Shown here one piece after another: positions 7,653-15,679 of a stretch of 33,477 nt of DNA. Source of the stretch: Vicinamibacteria bacterium (GTDB taxonomy: Bacteria > Acidobacteriota > Vicinamibacteria > Fen-336); the NCBI GenBank assembly GCA_016934575.1, contig JAFGSN010000224.1, forward strand, positions 1-33,477. The letters are read 5' to 3'. The notes below the pieces were generated by a model. That model was not told where the DNA came from. It worked only from the letters and a program-made list of their open reading frames with translations, and did no database searches. Positions within the stretch are counted from its first letter, which is position 1. Each line of letters opens with the position of its first letter. Position numbers and translations under genes: made by a program.

Positions 7653-8141
7653 TCAGTAGAGCGAGAGATCGCGCCCGACGCGCTTCTCCATGACAAGCGC
7701 GTCTTCGACAGGCTGGAGGTAGTAGTCGCCGCGGCGCGCAACGCTCTGGAAACCCAGGGCGGCATACAACCGAAGGGCAGCCGTGTTCCCGGCTCGGACC
7801 TCGAGAACGGCTCGTCGTGCTCCGCGTCGCGCCCCAAGACTGAGCGCAGATTTTATAAGCAGCCTTCCGAGACCGCGCCTTCGCTTTTGAGGATGCACGC
7901 ACAACTTGTGGATGTGCAGCTCGTCGGCCGCCGTCTGAAAAACGCAGAAGGCGATGATTTCCGATTCCATCGAACGTCCGGCTTTTCGTATCACGAGCGC
8001 GCACGAGCCGCTCTGGGCGCGCAAAGCGGCGCCGAAGGCGGACGCGTTCCAGGGATGCGGCGAGCAGATATCCTCGAGCTCCAGAAGGACGGACAGATCG
8101 CTCGGCATGGCCGACGAAAGCACGAGCGAGTCGCGATTCAC
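7653..8141 (-). CDS. rimI: Ribosomal-protein-alanine N-acetyltransferase (RimI, GNAT)
   Basis: This 162-residue GNAT protein shows LEDICSPHPWNASAFGAAL, typical of the RimI N-terminus, LHIHKLCVHPQKRRRGLGRLLIKSAL (acetyl-CoA pyrophosphate loop Q-K-R-R-R-G-L-G) and LEVRAGNTAALRLYAALGFQSVARRGDYYLQPVEDALVMEK. RimI acetylates the N-terminal alanine of ribosomal protein S18. Its start overlaps the tsaB stop by 4 nt; tsaB-rimI is a widely conserved order and supports the call. Confidence 0.93.
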   Translation of the reverse strand: MNRDSLVLSSAMPSDLSVLLELEDICSPHPWNASAFGAALRAQSGSCALVIRKAGRSMESEIIAFCVFQTAADELHIHKLCVHPQKRRRGLGRLLIKSALSLGARRGARRAVLEVRAGNTAALRLYAALGFQSVARRGDYYLQPVEDALVMEKRVGRDLSLY

Positions 8142-8800
8142 GGCAAGGTCCGTCGGGCGTCGATGGCACGCAGGTAAAGCGGTCGGATCTCGGAAGGCGA
8201 GACGCCCCGCCCCTCGGCCAGTACGGACATGGAGAGACGCGCCGCCGACGTCGCGAGAAAAAGGCTGCGCTCGGGAAAAATCGCCTTCGGCCGCAACCGC
8301 CGGATCAGGCTTTGATACTTGACGGCCCCATCACCCAGAAACGCCGGCGCCTCGGGCAAGTCGGCCACGAACGCCCCCGGATCTCGCACGGCCGGGGCCA
8401 AGAGCGGACGCGCGCGCGCGTCATAACTCGCCGCGAAGACCTCCTCGCGATAAGCGTCGATCATCGCCACAAGCATGGGCGCGATCCCTTGGATCCGATG
8501 CGCCAAAGCGTCAAGGGCGCTCACGCCCACGCACGGCAGGCCGGCTGCGAGCGCAAATCCCTGAATCGTTCCGATGCCGACTCGAATCCCCGTATAAGAT
8601 CCCGGACCGATCGTCACGCCGATGCCGTCGAGATCCGCAGGAACGATGCCGAGGCTATCGAGAAGAAACGCGACGGCGGGCAGGATTCGCGTGGAGTGAT
8701 TGATCGACCCCTTCAGTCGCACCTCACCCAGGCTCTCTCCCCCTTCGATGACGGCCACGCTTCCCTGAGGCGTCGTCGTGTCCATCGCCAGAACCTTCAT
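8138..8800 (-). CDS. tsaB: tRNA threonylcarbamoyladenosine biosynthesis protein TsaB
   Basis: This 220-residue ASKHA-fold protein partners with TsaD (and TsaE) in making t6A37 on ANN-decoding tRNAs. It shows MKVLAMDTTTPQGSVAV (phosphate-1 region), HSTRILPAVAFLLDSLG, GVTIGPGSYTGIRVGIGTIQGFALA (family hallmark) and VSALDALAH. The open frame continues about 60 codons upstream into mutS. The ATG at 8800 was chosen because it begins the family domain and has GGGAGG about 5 nt before it. tsaC, the other t6A gene here, is about 10 kb away; tsaD is not in the window. It is divergent from mutS across only 36 bp. Confidence 0.93.
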   Translation of the reverse strand: MKVLAMDTTTPQGSVAVIEGGESLGEVRLKGSINHSTRILPAVAFLLDSLGIVPADLDGIGVTIGPGSYTGIRVGIGTIQGFALAAGLPCVGVSALDALAHRIQGIAPMLVAMIDAYREEVFAASYDARARPLLAPAVRDPGAFVADLPEAPAFLGDGAVKYQSLIRRLRPKAIFPERSLFLATSAARLSMSVLAEGRGVSPSEIRPLYLRAIDARRTLP

Positions 8801-8831
8801 TTGAGCCTCCCAAGCCCGGAGAGATAGCATA
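8801..8831. promoter_or_regulatory. Divergent mutS/tsaB promoter region with overlapping -10 elements
   Basis: Plus strand: TTGAGC (8801-8806), 18-bp spacer, TAGCAT (8825-8830), which ends 6 nt before the mutS ATG. Minus strand: TATGCT (8826-8831) covers almost the same bases and could serve tsaB with a leader of about 19 nt that keeps its Shine-Dalgarno. Only 36 bp separate the two start codons. No good -35 was seen for tsaB. Confidence 0.4.
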
Positions 8832-8836
8832 CACCG

Positions 8837-11470
8837 ATGCCGAATCCCTCGATTCCCCAGACGCCGGCCATGCAGCAGTATCAGCGCCTGAAGGCGCAGT
8901 ATCCCGACGCTTTGCTGTTTTTTCGCATGGGAGACTTTTATGAGCTGTTTTTCGACGACGCCGTCAAGGCGTCGCAAGCTCTCGAAATCGCGCTTACCTC
9001 ACGCTCCAAGGATCGCTCCGGTAATCCGATCCCGATGTGCGGCGTTCCCCATCATGCCGTAACGGGCTACATCAACCGCATCGTAAAGCTTGGACATCGG
9101 GTGGCGCTCTGCGAACAGATGGAGGATCCGCGGTCGGCCAAGGGCGTCGTCAAGCGCGACGTCGTCAGGGTGATCACTCCCGGCACTCAACTCGATCCCG
9201 AAGCGCTCGCGGGCGATGAGACGTCCTTCTTGCTCGCGATTTGCCCGGGGAACGCCGCCGTCGGTCTGGCGTTCCTGGACGCAACCACGGGCGAGTTCTT
9301 CGTTCGCCAATGGGACGGTCGCCTCCGCTGGGAGCGTCTGCGCGACGACATCAGCGCTTTGAGACCACGCGAGCTCCTGATATCGAGTTCGGCCGTCCTT
9401 CCCGACTGGCTGTCCGATCCGTCTCAGTCGGAGAGCTCGATACCCGTGACTCGTATCGAGGATCGAATTTTCGACGTCAAGGCCGCGCGCGCGGCCCTTC
9501 TCTCCCATTTCAGCGTCGCCACGCTGGAAGCTTTCGGCTGCGAGCAACTGCCTCTCGCAGCCGCCGCGGGCGGCGCCGCGCTTCGATACGTGCGAGAGAC
9601 GCAGAAACGGGACCTGACGCACGTGACCGAATTACGAACGCGGGTCCAGGATGAAGCGCTTGTCATCGATGGAGCCACTCGCCGCCATCTGGAGCTCGTC
9701 GAGAACCTCGCCGACGGCGGGCGCCAGGGAACGTTGCTCGCGCTTCTCGATAGGACCTCGACGTCCATGGGCGCGCGCCTGCTGCGAGAGTGGATCATGC
9801 ATCCATTGGCGCTCGTCGAACCGATCCATGACCGGCTTGATGCCGTCGAGGAGCTGGCGTTCTCGACTGTCGAGCGGGGGCGGCTGCGCGACTCGCTCGC
9901 GCGCGTCCAGGATGTCGACCGCATACTGGGCCGTGTCACGCTTGGGACGGCGTCTCCGCGCGATCTTGTCGCGCTGGCGCGCTCGCTTCGTGTAACTCCC
10001 GCGCTCGCCGAGGGCCTCGTCTGGTGCGTCTCGCCTCTGCTTCGACTGCAACAAAAAGACCTGGCCCCGCCGCTCGACGTCGCCGACGACATCGACGCCA
10101 CTCTTGACGACGAGCCGCCCGTCACCGCGCGGGAGCCTGGCATGATTCGAGACGGCGTCGACGCCGTGCTAGATGAGCTGCGCGCGACGAGCCGGGGCGG
10201 CAAGGAGACGATCGCTTCCATCGAGGAACGCGAACGCGCCCGCACAGGCATTCCGTCACTCAAGGTTCGTTTCAATCGCGTCTTCGGTTACTACATTGAA
10301 ATCAGCAAGTCCAATCTATCGCTGGCTCCGGCGGATTACGTACGCAAGCAGACGATCGCCGGAGGAGAACGCTTCATCACTCCGGAGCTCAAGGAATACG
10401 AAGACAAAGTGCTGCGCGCCGACGAGCGCATCTTGGAGCGGGAATCACACTTATTCGAGTCGCTCCGCCAGCGCGTCGCCTTGCACGCGCGCCGCATTCA
10501 TCAGACATCGCGCGCGATCGCGGTGATCGACGTGCTGTCGTCGCTGGCCGAAGCCGCCAGCCGCCAGGGATTCGTCAAGCCGCGGATTTCCTCGGAAAGC
10601 CTGATCGCCTATCTCGACGGACGCCATCCCGTGATGGAGGCGCTCCTCCCCGAGCCCTTCGTCGCCAACGATCTGAATATCGAGGAGCAAGGGCCTCGGC
10701 TTCTCATCCTCACCGGCCCTAACATGGGCGGAAAATCCACGTTCCTTAGACAGACGGCCCTGATCGTCATCATGGCGCAAATGGGATCCTTCGTTCCGGC
10801 GCGCGAGGCGAAGATCGGCGTTGTCGACCGCGTATTCACGCGCGTTGGAGCGGCGGATTTCATCCTCAGGGGCCAGTCGACCTTCATGGTGGAAATGCAA
10901 GAGACCGCCCACATTCTCCGCCACGCCACCGAGCGAAGCCTGGTTCTCCTCGATGAGATCGGACGCGGAACAGCCACTTTTGACGGCCTATCGATCGCCT
11001 GGGCCGTGGCCGAGCATCTTGCGACGCGTGAGCCCGCTCCAATGACGGTTTTCGCCACCCACTACCATGAGTTGACCGACCTTGCCGCCGAGCGGCCCAA
11101 CGTCGGCAACCTCCATGTCGCCGCGCGCGAATGGAACGACACCGTCGTTTTCTTGCGAAAGATCGAGCCGGGCGGATCCGACCGCTCCTTCGGCATCCAC
11201 GTAGCGCGCCTGGCGGGCCTGCCGGTCGAGGTCGTCGTGCGCGCCCAGGAGATTCTGCGCAATCTCGAGCAAACGGAGTTCGATCGGGAAGGCCGGCCCC
11301 GCCTGGCTCATTCTCATGCTCCTTCGTCTCGCGAGGAACGCCAGTTGAGCCTTTTCGCTCCTGCCGAAGACTCCGTGTTGGCCGATTTGCGGCGCGTCGC
11401 TCTCGATCATCTGACGCCTTTTGAGGCGCTGCAGTTGCTGGCCGAGATCAAGCGCCGCCTTGAACACTGA
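8837..11470 (+). CDS. mutS: DNA mismatch repair protein MutS
   Basis: This 877-residue mismatch-recognition ATPase has the mismatch-reading F-x-E motif at residues 34-36 (MGDFYELF). Connector and lever domains are followed by the clamp (KVRFNRVFGYYIEISKSN). The Walker A GPNMGGKST is at 627-635, and the Walker B/signature is around D706-E707 (DEIGRGTATFDGLSIAWA, where most relatives have RGTSTYDG). FATHYHELT and SDRSFGIHVARLAGLP follow. Near the C-terminus QLSLF (836-840) is a perfect beta-clamp binding peptide. The protein acts with MutL, which is not in the window. The ATG at 8837 lies 6 nt behind a probable -10, so the message may be leaderless. Confidence 0.98.
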   Translation: MPNPSIPQTPAMQQYQRLKAQYPDALLFFRMGDFYELFFDDAVKASQALEIALTSRSKDRSGNPIPMCGVPHHAVTGYINRIVKLGHRVALCEQMEDPRSAKGVVKRDVVRVITPGTQLDPEALAGDETSFLLAICPGNAAVGLAFLDATTGEFFVRQWDGRLRWERLRDDISALRPRELLISSSAVLPDWLSDPSQSESSIPVTRIEDRIFDVKAARAALLSHFSVATLEAFGCEQLPLAAAAGGAALRYVRETQKRDLTHVTELRTRVQDEALVIDGATRRHLELVENLADGGRQGTLLALLDRTSTSMGARLLREWIMHPLALVEPIHDRLDAVEELAFSTVERGRLRDSLARVQDVDRILGRVTLGTASPRDLVALARSLRVTPALAEGLVWCVSPLLRLQQKDLAPPLDVADDIDATLDDEPPVTAREPGMIRDGVDAVLDELRATSRGGKETIASIEERERARTGIPSLKVRFNRVFGYYIEISKSNLSLAPADYVRKQTIAGGERFITPELKEYEDKVLRADERILERESHLFESLRQRVALHARRIHQTSRAIAVIDVLSSLAEAASRQGFVKPRISSESLIAYLDGRHPVMEALLPEPFVANDLNIEEQGPRLLILTGPNMGGKSTFLRQTALIVIMAQMGSFVPAREAKIGVVDRVFTRVGAADFILRGQSTFMVEMQETAHILRHATERSLVLLDEIGRGTATFDGLSIAWAVAEHLATREPAPMTVFATHYHELTDLAAERPNVGNLHVAAREWNDTVVFLRKIEPGGSDRSFGIHVARLAGLPVEVVVRAQEILRNLEQTEFDREGRPRLAHSHAPSSREERQLSLFAPAEDSVLADLRRVALDHLTPFEALQLLAEIKRRLEH

Positions 11471-11512
11471 AGCAGGACGCCTTCATGACGCGATCCGAGC
11501 GCATGCTTGGTT

Positions 11513-11518
11513 TAAAAT
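11513..11518 (+). promoter_or_regulatory. Possible -10 element for the hsp20-htrA pair
   Basis: TAAAAT (five of six consensus) ends 8 nt before the hsp20 ATG in the 56-nt gap after mutS. No convincing -35 and no CIRCE-type inverted repeat were seen. Readthrough from mutS is an alternative. Confidence 0.35.
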
Positions 11519-11526
11519 AGAGCAAC

Positions 11527-11976
11527 ATGACGCTCAGGCGCTGGGACCCTCTACGAGATCTGCTCGACCTCCAGGAGAGAATCAACCGGCTCTTCGACGA
11601 GAGCCTGTCACGCGAGCGCTCCGGCGGCGATCGCGCCACGGGACGTTGGGCGCCCTTGACTGATCTGTGGGAGACGATGGAAGCCTTCGTTATGGAAGTG
11701 GAATTGCCTGGCGTCGCACGTTCCGACATTGACTTGCTCGTCGAGCCCGCGCTCATTACCCTGCGTGGCAGGCGCCGGACTTGCCGTAACGTCCAAGCGG
11801 AAAGTTTTCACCGTATGGAGCGCTGCCATGGGACCTTCGAGCGCTCCTTCCGCCTCACAGCCGAAGTCGACAGCGAGCGGGTGACGGCCGAATTGCGCGA
11901 CGGCGTCCTGCGCATCAACCTGCCCAAGCGCTCCCCCGACAGCGCCCAACGGATCCCCGCCGAGAGGAAAACATGA
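11527..11976 (+). CDS. Small heat shock protein (Hsp20/alpha-crystallin family)
   Basis: This 149-residue cytosolic holdase starts with an N-terminal arm (RRWDPLRDLLDLQERINRLFDE). The alpha-crystallin domain follows from about residue 45 (WETMEAFVMEVELPGVARSDIDLLVEPALITLRGRR), then RMERCHGTFERSFRL and the conserved DGVLRINLPK near the end. The usual C-terminal I-x-I/V oligomerisation motif is not evident. Its stop overlaps the htrA start (ATGA), which couples a cytosolic chaperone to an envelope protease. Confidence 0.92.
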   Translation: MTLRRWDPLRDLLDLQERINRLFDESLSRERSGGDRATGRWAPLTDLWETMEAFVMEVELPGVARSDIDLLVEPALITLRGRRRTCRNVQAESFHRMERCHGTFERSFRLTAEVDSERVTAELRDGVLRINLPKRSPDSAQRIPAERKT

Positions 11977-13103
11977 GCGACCGAAAATCGACCTTCTTCG
12001 TGACCGCCGTTCTCTCCACGGGTTTTCTCGGACTGGGCGTCGGACTCGGACTCGCGATCGGTGGCGCGGGAAATCAAACGATTTTCGCCTCCGCGACGCT
12101 TCCCGGCCGCGATTTCACGGTCATCGCGCGTCGCGCGACGCCCGCGGTCGTCAACATCTCGGCGCTCCAGGTTTATCGTTCCGAGCGTTCGCCTTTCTAC
12201 AGCGATCCCTTCTTCCAGTTCTTCGGCGGCGATTTTCCGTTCCGCGTGCCGGTGGAGGAGCGCAAGACCAGCCTCGGATCCGGCGTCGTCATCAGCCCCG
12301 ACGGAATGATCGTGACCAACCATCACGTCGTGGAGCGCGCCCAGCAGATCACCGTCACCACGACGGACCGACAGCGACGGCGTGGAACGCTCGTCGGCTC
12401 CGATGCCACGACGGACATCGCCGTTCTGCGCATCGAGGGCCGCGACCTTCCCTTCCTGCGCTGGGGCGATTCCGCAAGCGCGGCCGTGGGCGAGTACGTC
12501 CTCGCCGTTGGCAATCCATTCCAGCTCAGCCAGACCGTGACGATGGGCATCGTGAGCGCAATCGGCCGCTCCAACCTCGGCATCGTCGATTACGAGGATT
12601 TCATCCAGACTGACGCCGCCATCAACCCCGGGAACTCCGGGGGAGCGCTCGTAAACTCGCGGAGCGAGCTCATTGGCGTCAACACTGCGATCTATTCGGA
12701 AACCGGCGGCTATCAGGGCGTCGGATTCGCCGTGCCCTCGAATCTGGCGCGTAAAGTCGTGGAGCAAATCGTGGCGCACGGCCGCGTTCGGCGAGGTTTC
12801 GTCGGCATCACGAGAATCGGCGACCTGAACGAAAACATGTCCACCGCCCTCGGATTGCCGTCGCCACAAGGCGCCGTTGTTTGGGAGCTGCTACGCGACA
12901 GCCCAGCCGATCGTTCCGGCGTCGAGCCGGGCGACGTGGTGATCGAGGTCAATGGCGCGGCCGTCGTCGAGGCTACGCAGCTTCGCAACGCCATCGCGGG
13001 GTCCGAGGTCGGATCAGATCTTCTGATTACTGTGTTGCGCAACGGCCGCCGGCGGCGGATCCGCATACCCGTCTCCGAAGCGCAGCCACGTCGCGACCGA
13101 TAG
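11973..13103 (+). CDS. htrA: DegQ/HtrA-type serine protease with one PDZ domain
   Basis: This 376-residue periplasmic, membrane-anchored protease has an N-terminal hydrophobic segment of about 25 residues (VLSTGFLGLGVGLGLAIGG). The trypsin-like domain carries the catalytic triad H118 (VTNHHVV), D148 (TTDIAVLRI) and S222 (INPGNSGGALVNSRSELIGVN). A single C-terminal PDZ domain spans about residues 270-365 (GAVVWELLRDSPADRSGVEPGDVVIEVNG). One PDZ and a signal anchor fit DegS/HtrA-like rather than two-PDZ DegP. It degrades misfolded envelope proteins. It overlaps hsp20 by 4 nt and converges with the Crp/Fnr regulator gene after 88 nt. Confidence 0.95.
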   Translation: MSDRKSTFFVTAVLSTGFLGLGVGLGLAIGGAGNQTIFASATLPGRDFTVIARRATPAVVNISALQVYRSERSPFYSDPFFQFFGGDFPFRVPVEERKTSLGSGVVISPDGMIVTNHHVVERAQQITVTTTDRQRRRGTLVGSDATTDIAVLRIEGRDLPFLRWGDSASAAVGEYVLAVGNPFQLSQTVTMGIVSAIGRSNLGIVDYEDFIQTDAAINPGNSGGALVNSRSELIGVNTAIYSETGGYQGVGFAVPSNLARKVVEQIVAHGRVRRGFVGITRIGDLNENMSTALGLPSPQGAVVWELLRDSPADRSGVEPGDVVIEVNGAAVVEATQLRNAIAGSEVGSDLLITVLRNGRRRRIRIPVSEAQPRRDR

Positions 13104-13158
13104 GTCTCGGAAAAGGATTCTCCGCTTCATGTGCGACATCGGCCCCTCGTGTTTTGAA

Positions 13159-13190
13159 AAGGAATTATAACGATCCTTACGAGCTTTTTC
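13159..13190. terminator. Weak bidirectional terminator candidate between htrA and the Crp/Fnr gene
   Basis: AAGGA (13159-13163) pairs with TCCTT (13174-13178) over a 10-nt loop. A TTTTT run follows on the plus strand and TTTTC on the minus strand. The stem is short and AT-rich, in an unusually AT-rich 40 bp. Confidence 0.25.
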
Positions 13191-13191
13191 A

Positions 13192-13866
13192 TCAGTCAAA
13201 AGCTTTCTCGAAATCCGGCCGCAGAATGATCTCCTTGCCTTCTACGTCTATGAGACTCTGGCGCTCCAGGTCCTTGAGCATGCGCGTCACCGTCTCGCGC
13301 GTCGTGCCGATACGGTTGGCGATCTCCTGATGCGTGGCGCGTCGAAAGGCGATGTGACCGTCCTTGAGCCGGCGTCCCTCGTCACGAGCCATGTCGAGCA
13401 GAGCTCGCGCCACGCGACCGTAGACGTCAAGCAGCGCCAAAGTGGAGATCTGGTGATTGGCCCGACGCAATCGCGCCGAGAGCACGCGCACGAGACCGCG
13501 ACTGATGCTGCGGTTCTCTTCAAGGGCGGATTCGAAGTCGGCCCGGTGCAACAGGAGCAGCTCGCAGCTCTCGATGGCAATGGCCGTGGCTGAGCGAGGC
13601 TCGTTGTCGAGCAGGGCCATCTCTCCGAAGAAATCGCCGGGGCCCAGAACCGTCAAGATGACTTCCTTGCCGTCGTCGCCCAGGATCGTGACCTTGATAC
13701 GTCCTTCGACGATCATGAACAAGATGTCTCCAGGATCGTTCTCGAAGAAGACCACGGTGTCCTTGGGATACTTCCGCCGCGTACAAAGACGGACGATAGC
13801 GTCGATGTCGGCCTCGGCGATTTCCGAGAAGATAGGAACCGTCCACAACAGCTCGCGATCGGTCAT
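13192..13866 (-). CDS. Crp/Fnr-family transcriptional regulator
   Basis: This 224-residue protein has a cyclic-nucleotide-binding beta-roll at about residues 10-120. The phosphate-binding cassette GEMALLDNEPRSATA (81-95) resembles the GE-x-AL...PR-(S/A)-AT consensus, so a cyclic nucleotide or related ligand is plausible. It continues into a long dimer helix (130-160) and a winged HTH with THQEIANRIGTTRETVTRMLKDLE (178-201). The N-terminal cysteines of FNR-type oxygen sensors are absent, although C28 and C101 exist. It starts 2 nt after the stop of the large TPR protein gene, so the two are co-transcribed and probably functionally linked. No binding sites could be assigned. Confidence 0.92.
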   Translation of the reverse strand: MTDRELLWTVPIFSEIAEADIDAIVRLCTRRKYPKDTVVFFENDPGDILFMIVEGRIKVTILGDDGKEVILTVLGPGDFFGEMALLDNEPRSATAIAIESCELLLLHRADFESALEENRSISRGLVRVLSARLRRANHQISTLALLDVYGRVARALLDMARDEGRRLKDGHIAFRRATHQEIANRIGTTRETVTRMLKDLERQSLIDVEGKEIILRPDFEKAFD

Positions 13867-13868
13867 GT

Positions 13869-15584
13869 TTATCTCCGGACGGTCGACGGCGAATCCGCGC
13901 TCCGCCTCTCTTCCGTCTCCTGTCCGCTATCAGCGTTCGAGTCTACCCCAGGGAGCGGTCTTTCCGCCACATCCCATTGTTCGTTCCTCGAGAGCGAATC
14001 GATCCAACCCGCGAAGTGCGTTGAGAATCCGGAGCGCATTCCGGACGATTTCGACGCCAAGAAGGGAGCGAGGGCACCGGGATAATCGTCCGTCGTCCGC
14101 CGGACGACTCGCGCGTCAAACGCCTCGGCGAGGGAAGGATCGAGCAAACGGAGTTGTTCGTGAGCCTTCCGCAATCCTTGCGAGTCTTCTTTCACGGCGC
14201 AGGCTGCGCCAAGACCCCACCACGCCTCGACGAAGTCCGGCCGCAGACGAACGGCCGTACGAAAAGCCTGACACGCCCGCGCGGCGTCGCCCAGCTCGCC
14301 GAACACGACGCCCAGCTCGTTCCAGGCCATTGCCATGCGTCGGCGGCGGCGCACGACCTCATGAAACGCCCGCAACGACTCGTTGAGATCGCCGTATTGA
14401 CGACAAAGACGTCCCAGACGAAACCATGCCTTGGTATGATCCGGGTCGAGTCGCACGGCTTCGCGGAACGCCGCCCGCGCCTCCTCGATCCGCCGATTTC
14501 GAACCTGTGACACGCCGATGTCATACCACGCATCCGCCGGAGTCGGCACGCCTTTGGGGCGCGGCGGTTGGGTCTGTCGTGTGCCGTGGATCGTCGTCGT
14601 CGATCGACTAACCGACTCACGCTGCTTGAGATAGGATGCGGCGAATTCCTCCGCGGCGTCAGGTTCCACGGTCGCGAGCTGCGAATAGACTTCCCTCAGT
14701 CCCTCCTCGTTGCCTTGCTTGGCGTAGGTGATGCCGAGTCCGTACCAGAGCTCGGCGTCACGCGGGGCGAGGCGCACGCCCGCGAGAAACGTCCGCACGG
14801 CCTCATCATGCCTTCCCTGCTCCCGCTGAAGAATGCCGAGGTTGTAATAGGCGGCGAGAAGATCGGGACTGCGATGCAGAGCCGTTTGATAGGCGTCAAT
14901 CGCCTGAGTGACATCGCCCTGACGTTCGAGCGTCACCGCGAGACCGAACCAGGCGCACGCTGATTCAGGTCGCTGTTTTACGGCCTGTCGAAACGCGTCG
15001 ACCGCCTCGTCATGATGCCCCAGGCGGCTTTCGATGACTCCCAGACGAATCCAGGCGTCGATCATGCTCGAATCCAAACGCACGGCTTCTCGCAGCGCAT
15101 CGACCGAATCGTGATGGCGCCTTCCTCGTTGATAAGCAACCCCAAGGCCGTGCCAGGCGACCGTTGAGCGGCGGTCGATTGCGATCGCCTCGCGGTACGC
15201 ATGAACGGCTTCCTCCCATCGTCCCGACCTCTCGCCCAGTCGGCCCAGGGCGATCCAGGCTTCCATGGAGCCGGGATCGATTCGAACCGCATGACGATAG
15301 GCGGCGAGCGCCTTCTCCCATCGACTCGCGCTCTCTTCTTGACGCCCATGGCCAAGCGCTTCTTTCAGGCTCTTTGGAATCGATGGCTCCGACATCGCCG
15401 TCGATTCCGTGACGAACGCGTTTCCTCTTCGATTGAACGCAAGCCACAGGAGGACCAGGCCGATCACGAGCGCGGCCGCCCCCGCCAGGGCGAGCATCCA
15501 TGGAAGCAGGCCGGTCACGGCAGGCCGGAGATCGGCGATCGTCCGATCGACAGCGATCGCGATAAACAGGAACAAACCTAGCAC
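13869..15584 (-). CDS. Membrane-anchored TPR-repeat protein, 571 aa
   Basis: Two N-terminal hydrophobic segments (residues about 1-12 and 26-50, LLPWMLALAGAAALVIGLVLLWLAF) are followed by about seven TPR units (about 75-320). After a Thr/Pro-rich linker come about four more TPRs (about 350-495) and a low-complexity tail. Both TPR blocks end in a similar capping module (LWYGLGITYAKQG...LREVYSQLATVEPDAAEEFA and AWWGLGAACAVKE...LRKAHEQLRLLDPSLAEAFD), which suggests an internal duplication. TPRs are protein-binding scaffolds and no partner is known. The start is GTG at 15584 with GAGGA about 8 nt upstream. The stop is 2 nt from the Crp/Fnr start. Confidence 0.8.
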   Translation of the reverse strand: MLGLFLFIAIAVDRTIADLRPAVTGLLPWMLALAGAAALVIGLVLLWLAFNRRGNAFVTESTAMSEPSIPKSLKEALGHGRQEESASRWEKALAAYRHAVRIDPGSMEAWIALGRLGERSGRWEEAVHAYREAIAIDRRSTVAWHGLGVAYQRGRRHHDSVDALREAVRLDSSMIDAWIRLGVIESRLGHHDEAVDAFRQAVKQRPESACAWFGLAVTLERQGDVTQAIDAYQTALHRSPDLLAAYYNLGILQREQGRHDEAVRTFLAGVRLAPRDAELWYGLGITYAKQGNEEGLREVYSQLATVEPDAAEEFAASYLKQRESVSRSTTTIHGTRQTQPPRPKGVPTPADAWYDIGVSQVRNRRIEEARAAFREAVRLDPDHTKAWFRLGRLCRQYGDLNESLRAFHEVVRRRRRMAMAWNELGVVFGELGDAARACQAFRTAVRLRPDFVEAWWGLGAACAVKEDSQGLRKAHEQLRLLDPSLAEAFDARVVRRTTDDYPGALAPFLASKSSGMRSGFSTHFAGWIDSLSRNEQWDVAERPLPGVDSNADSGQETEERRSADSPSTVRR

Positions 15585-15679
15585 CCGAGAATCCTCGATC
15601 CTTGTGTCCCGACAGATATTCTCGCTGAAGCTCGCGCTACGACTATTCTATTCGTTTTAAACGGGGCGTGGAAAGCCAG

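Noticed and set aside
13164-13169. Perfect TATAAT on the minus strand between htrA and the Crp/Fnr gene
   Set aside because: No -35 at a fitting distance (a TTGACT lies 24 bp away) and no gene downstream; it is probably a by-product of an AT-rich terminator region.
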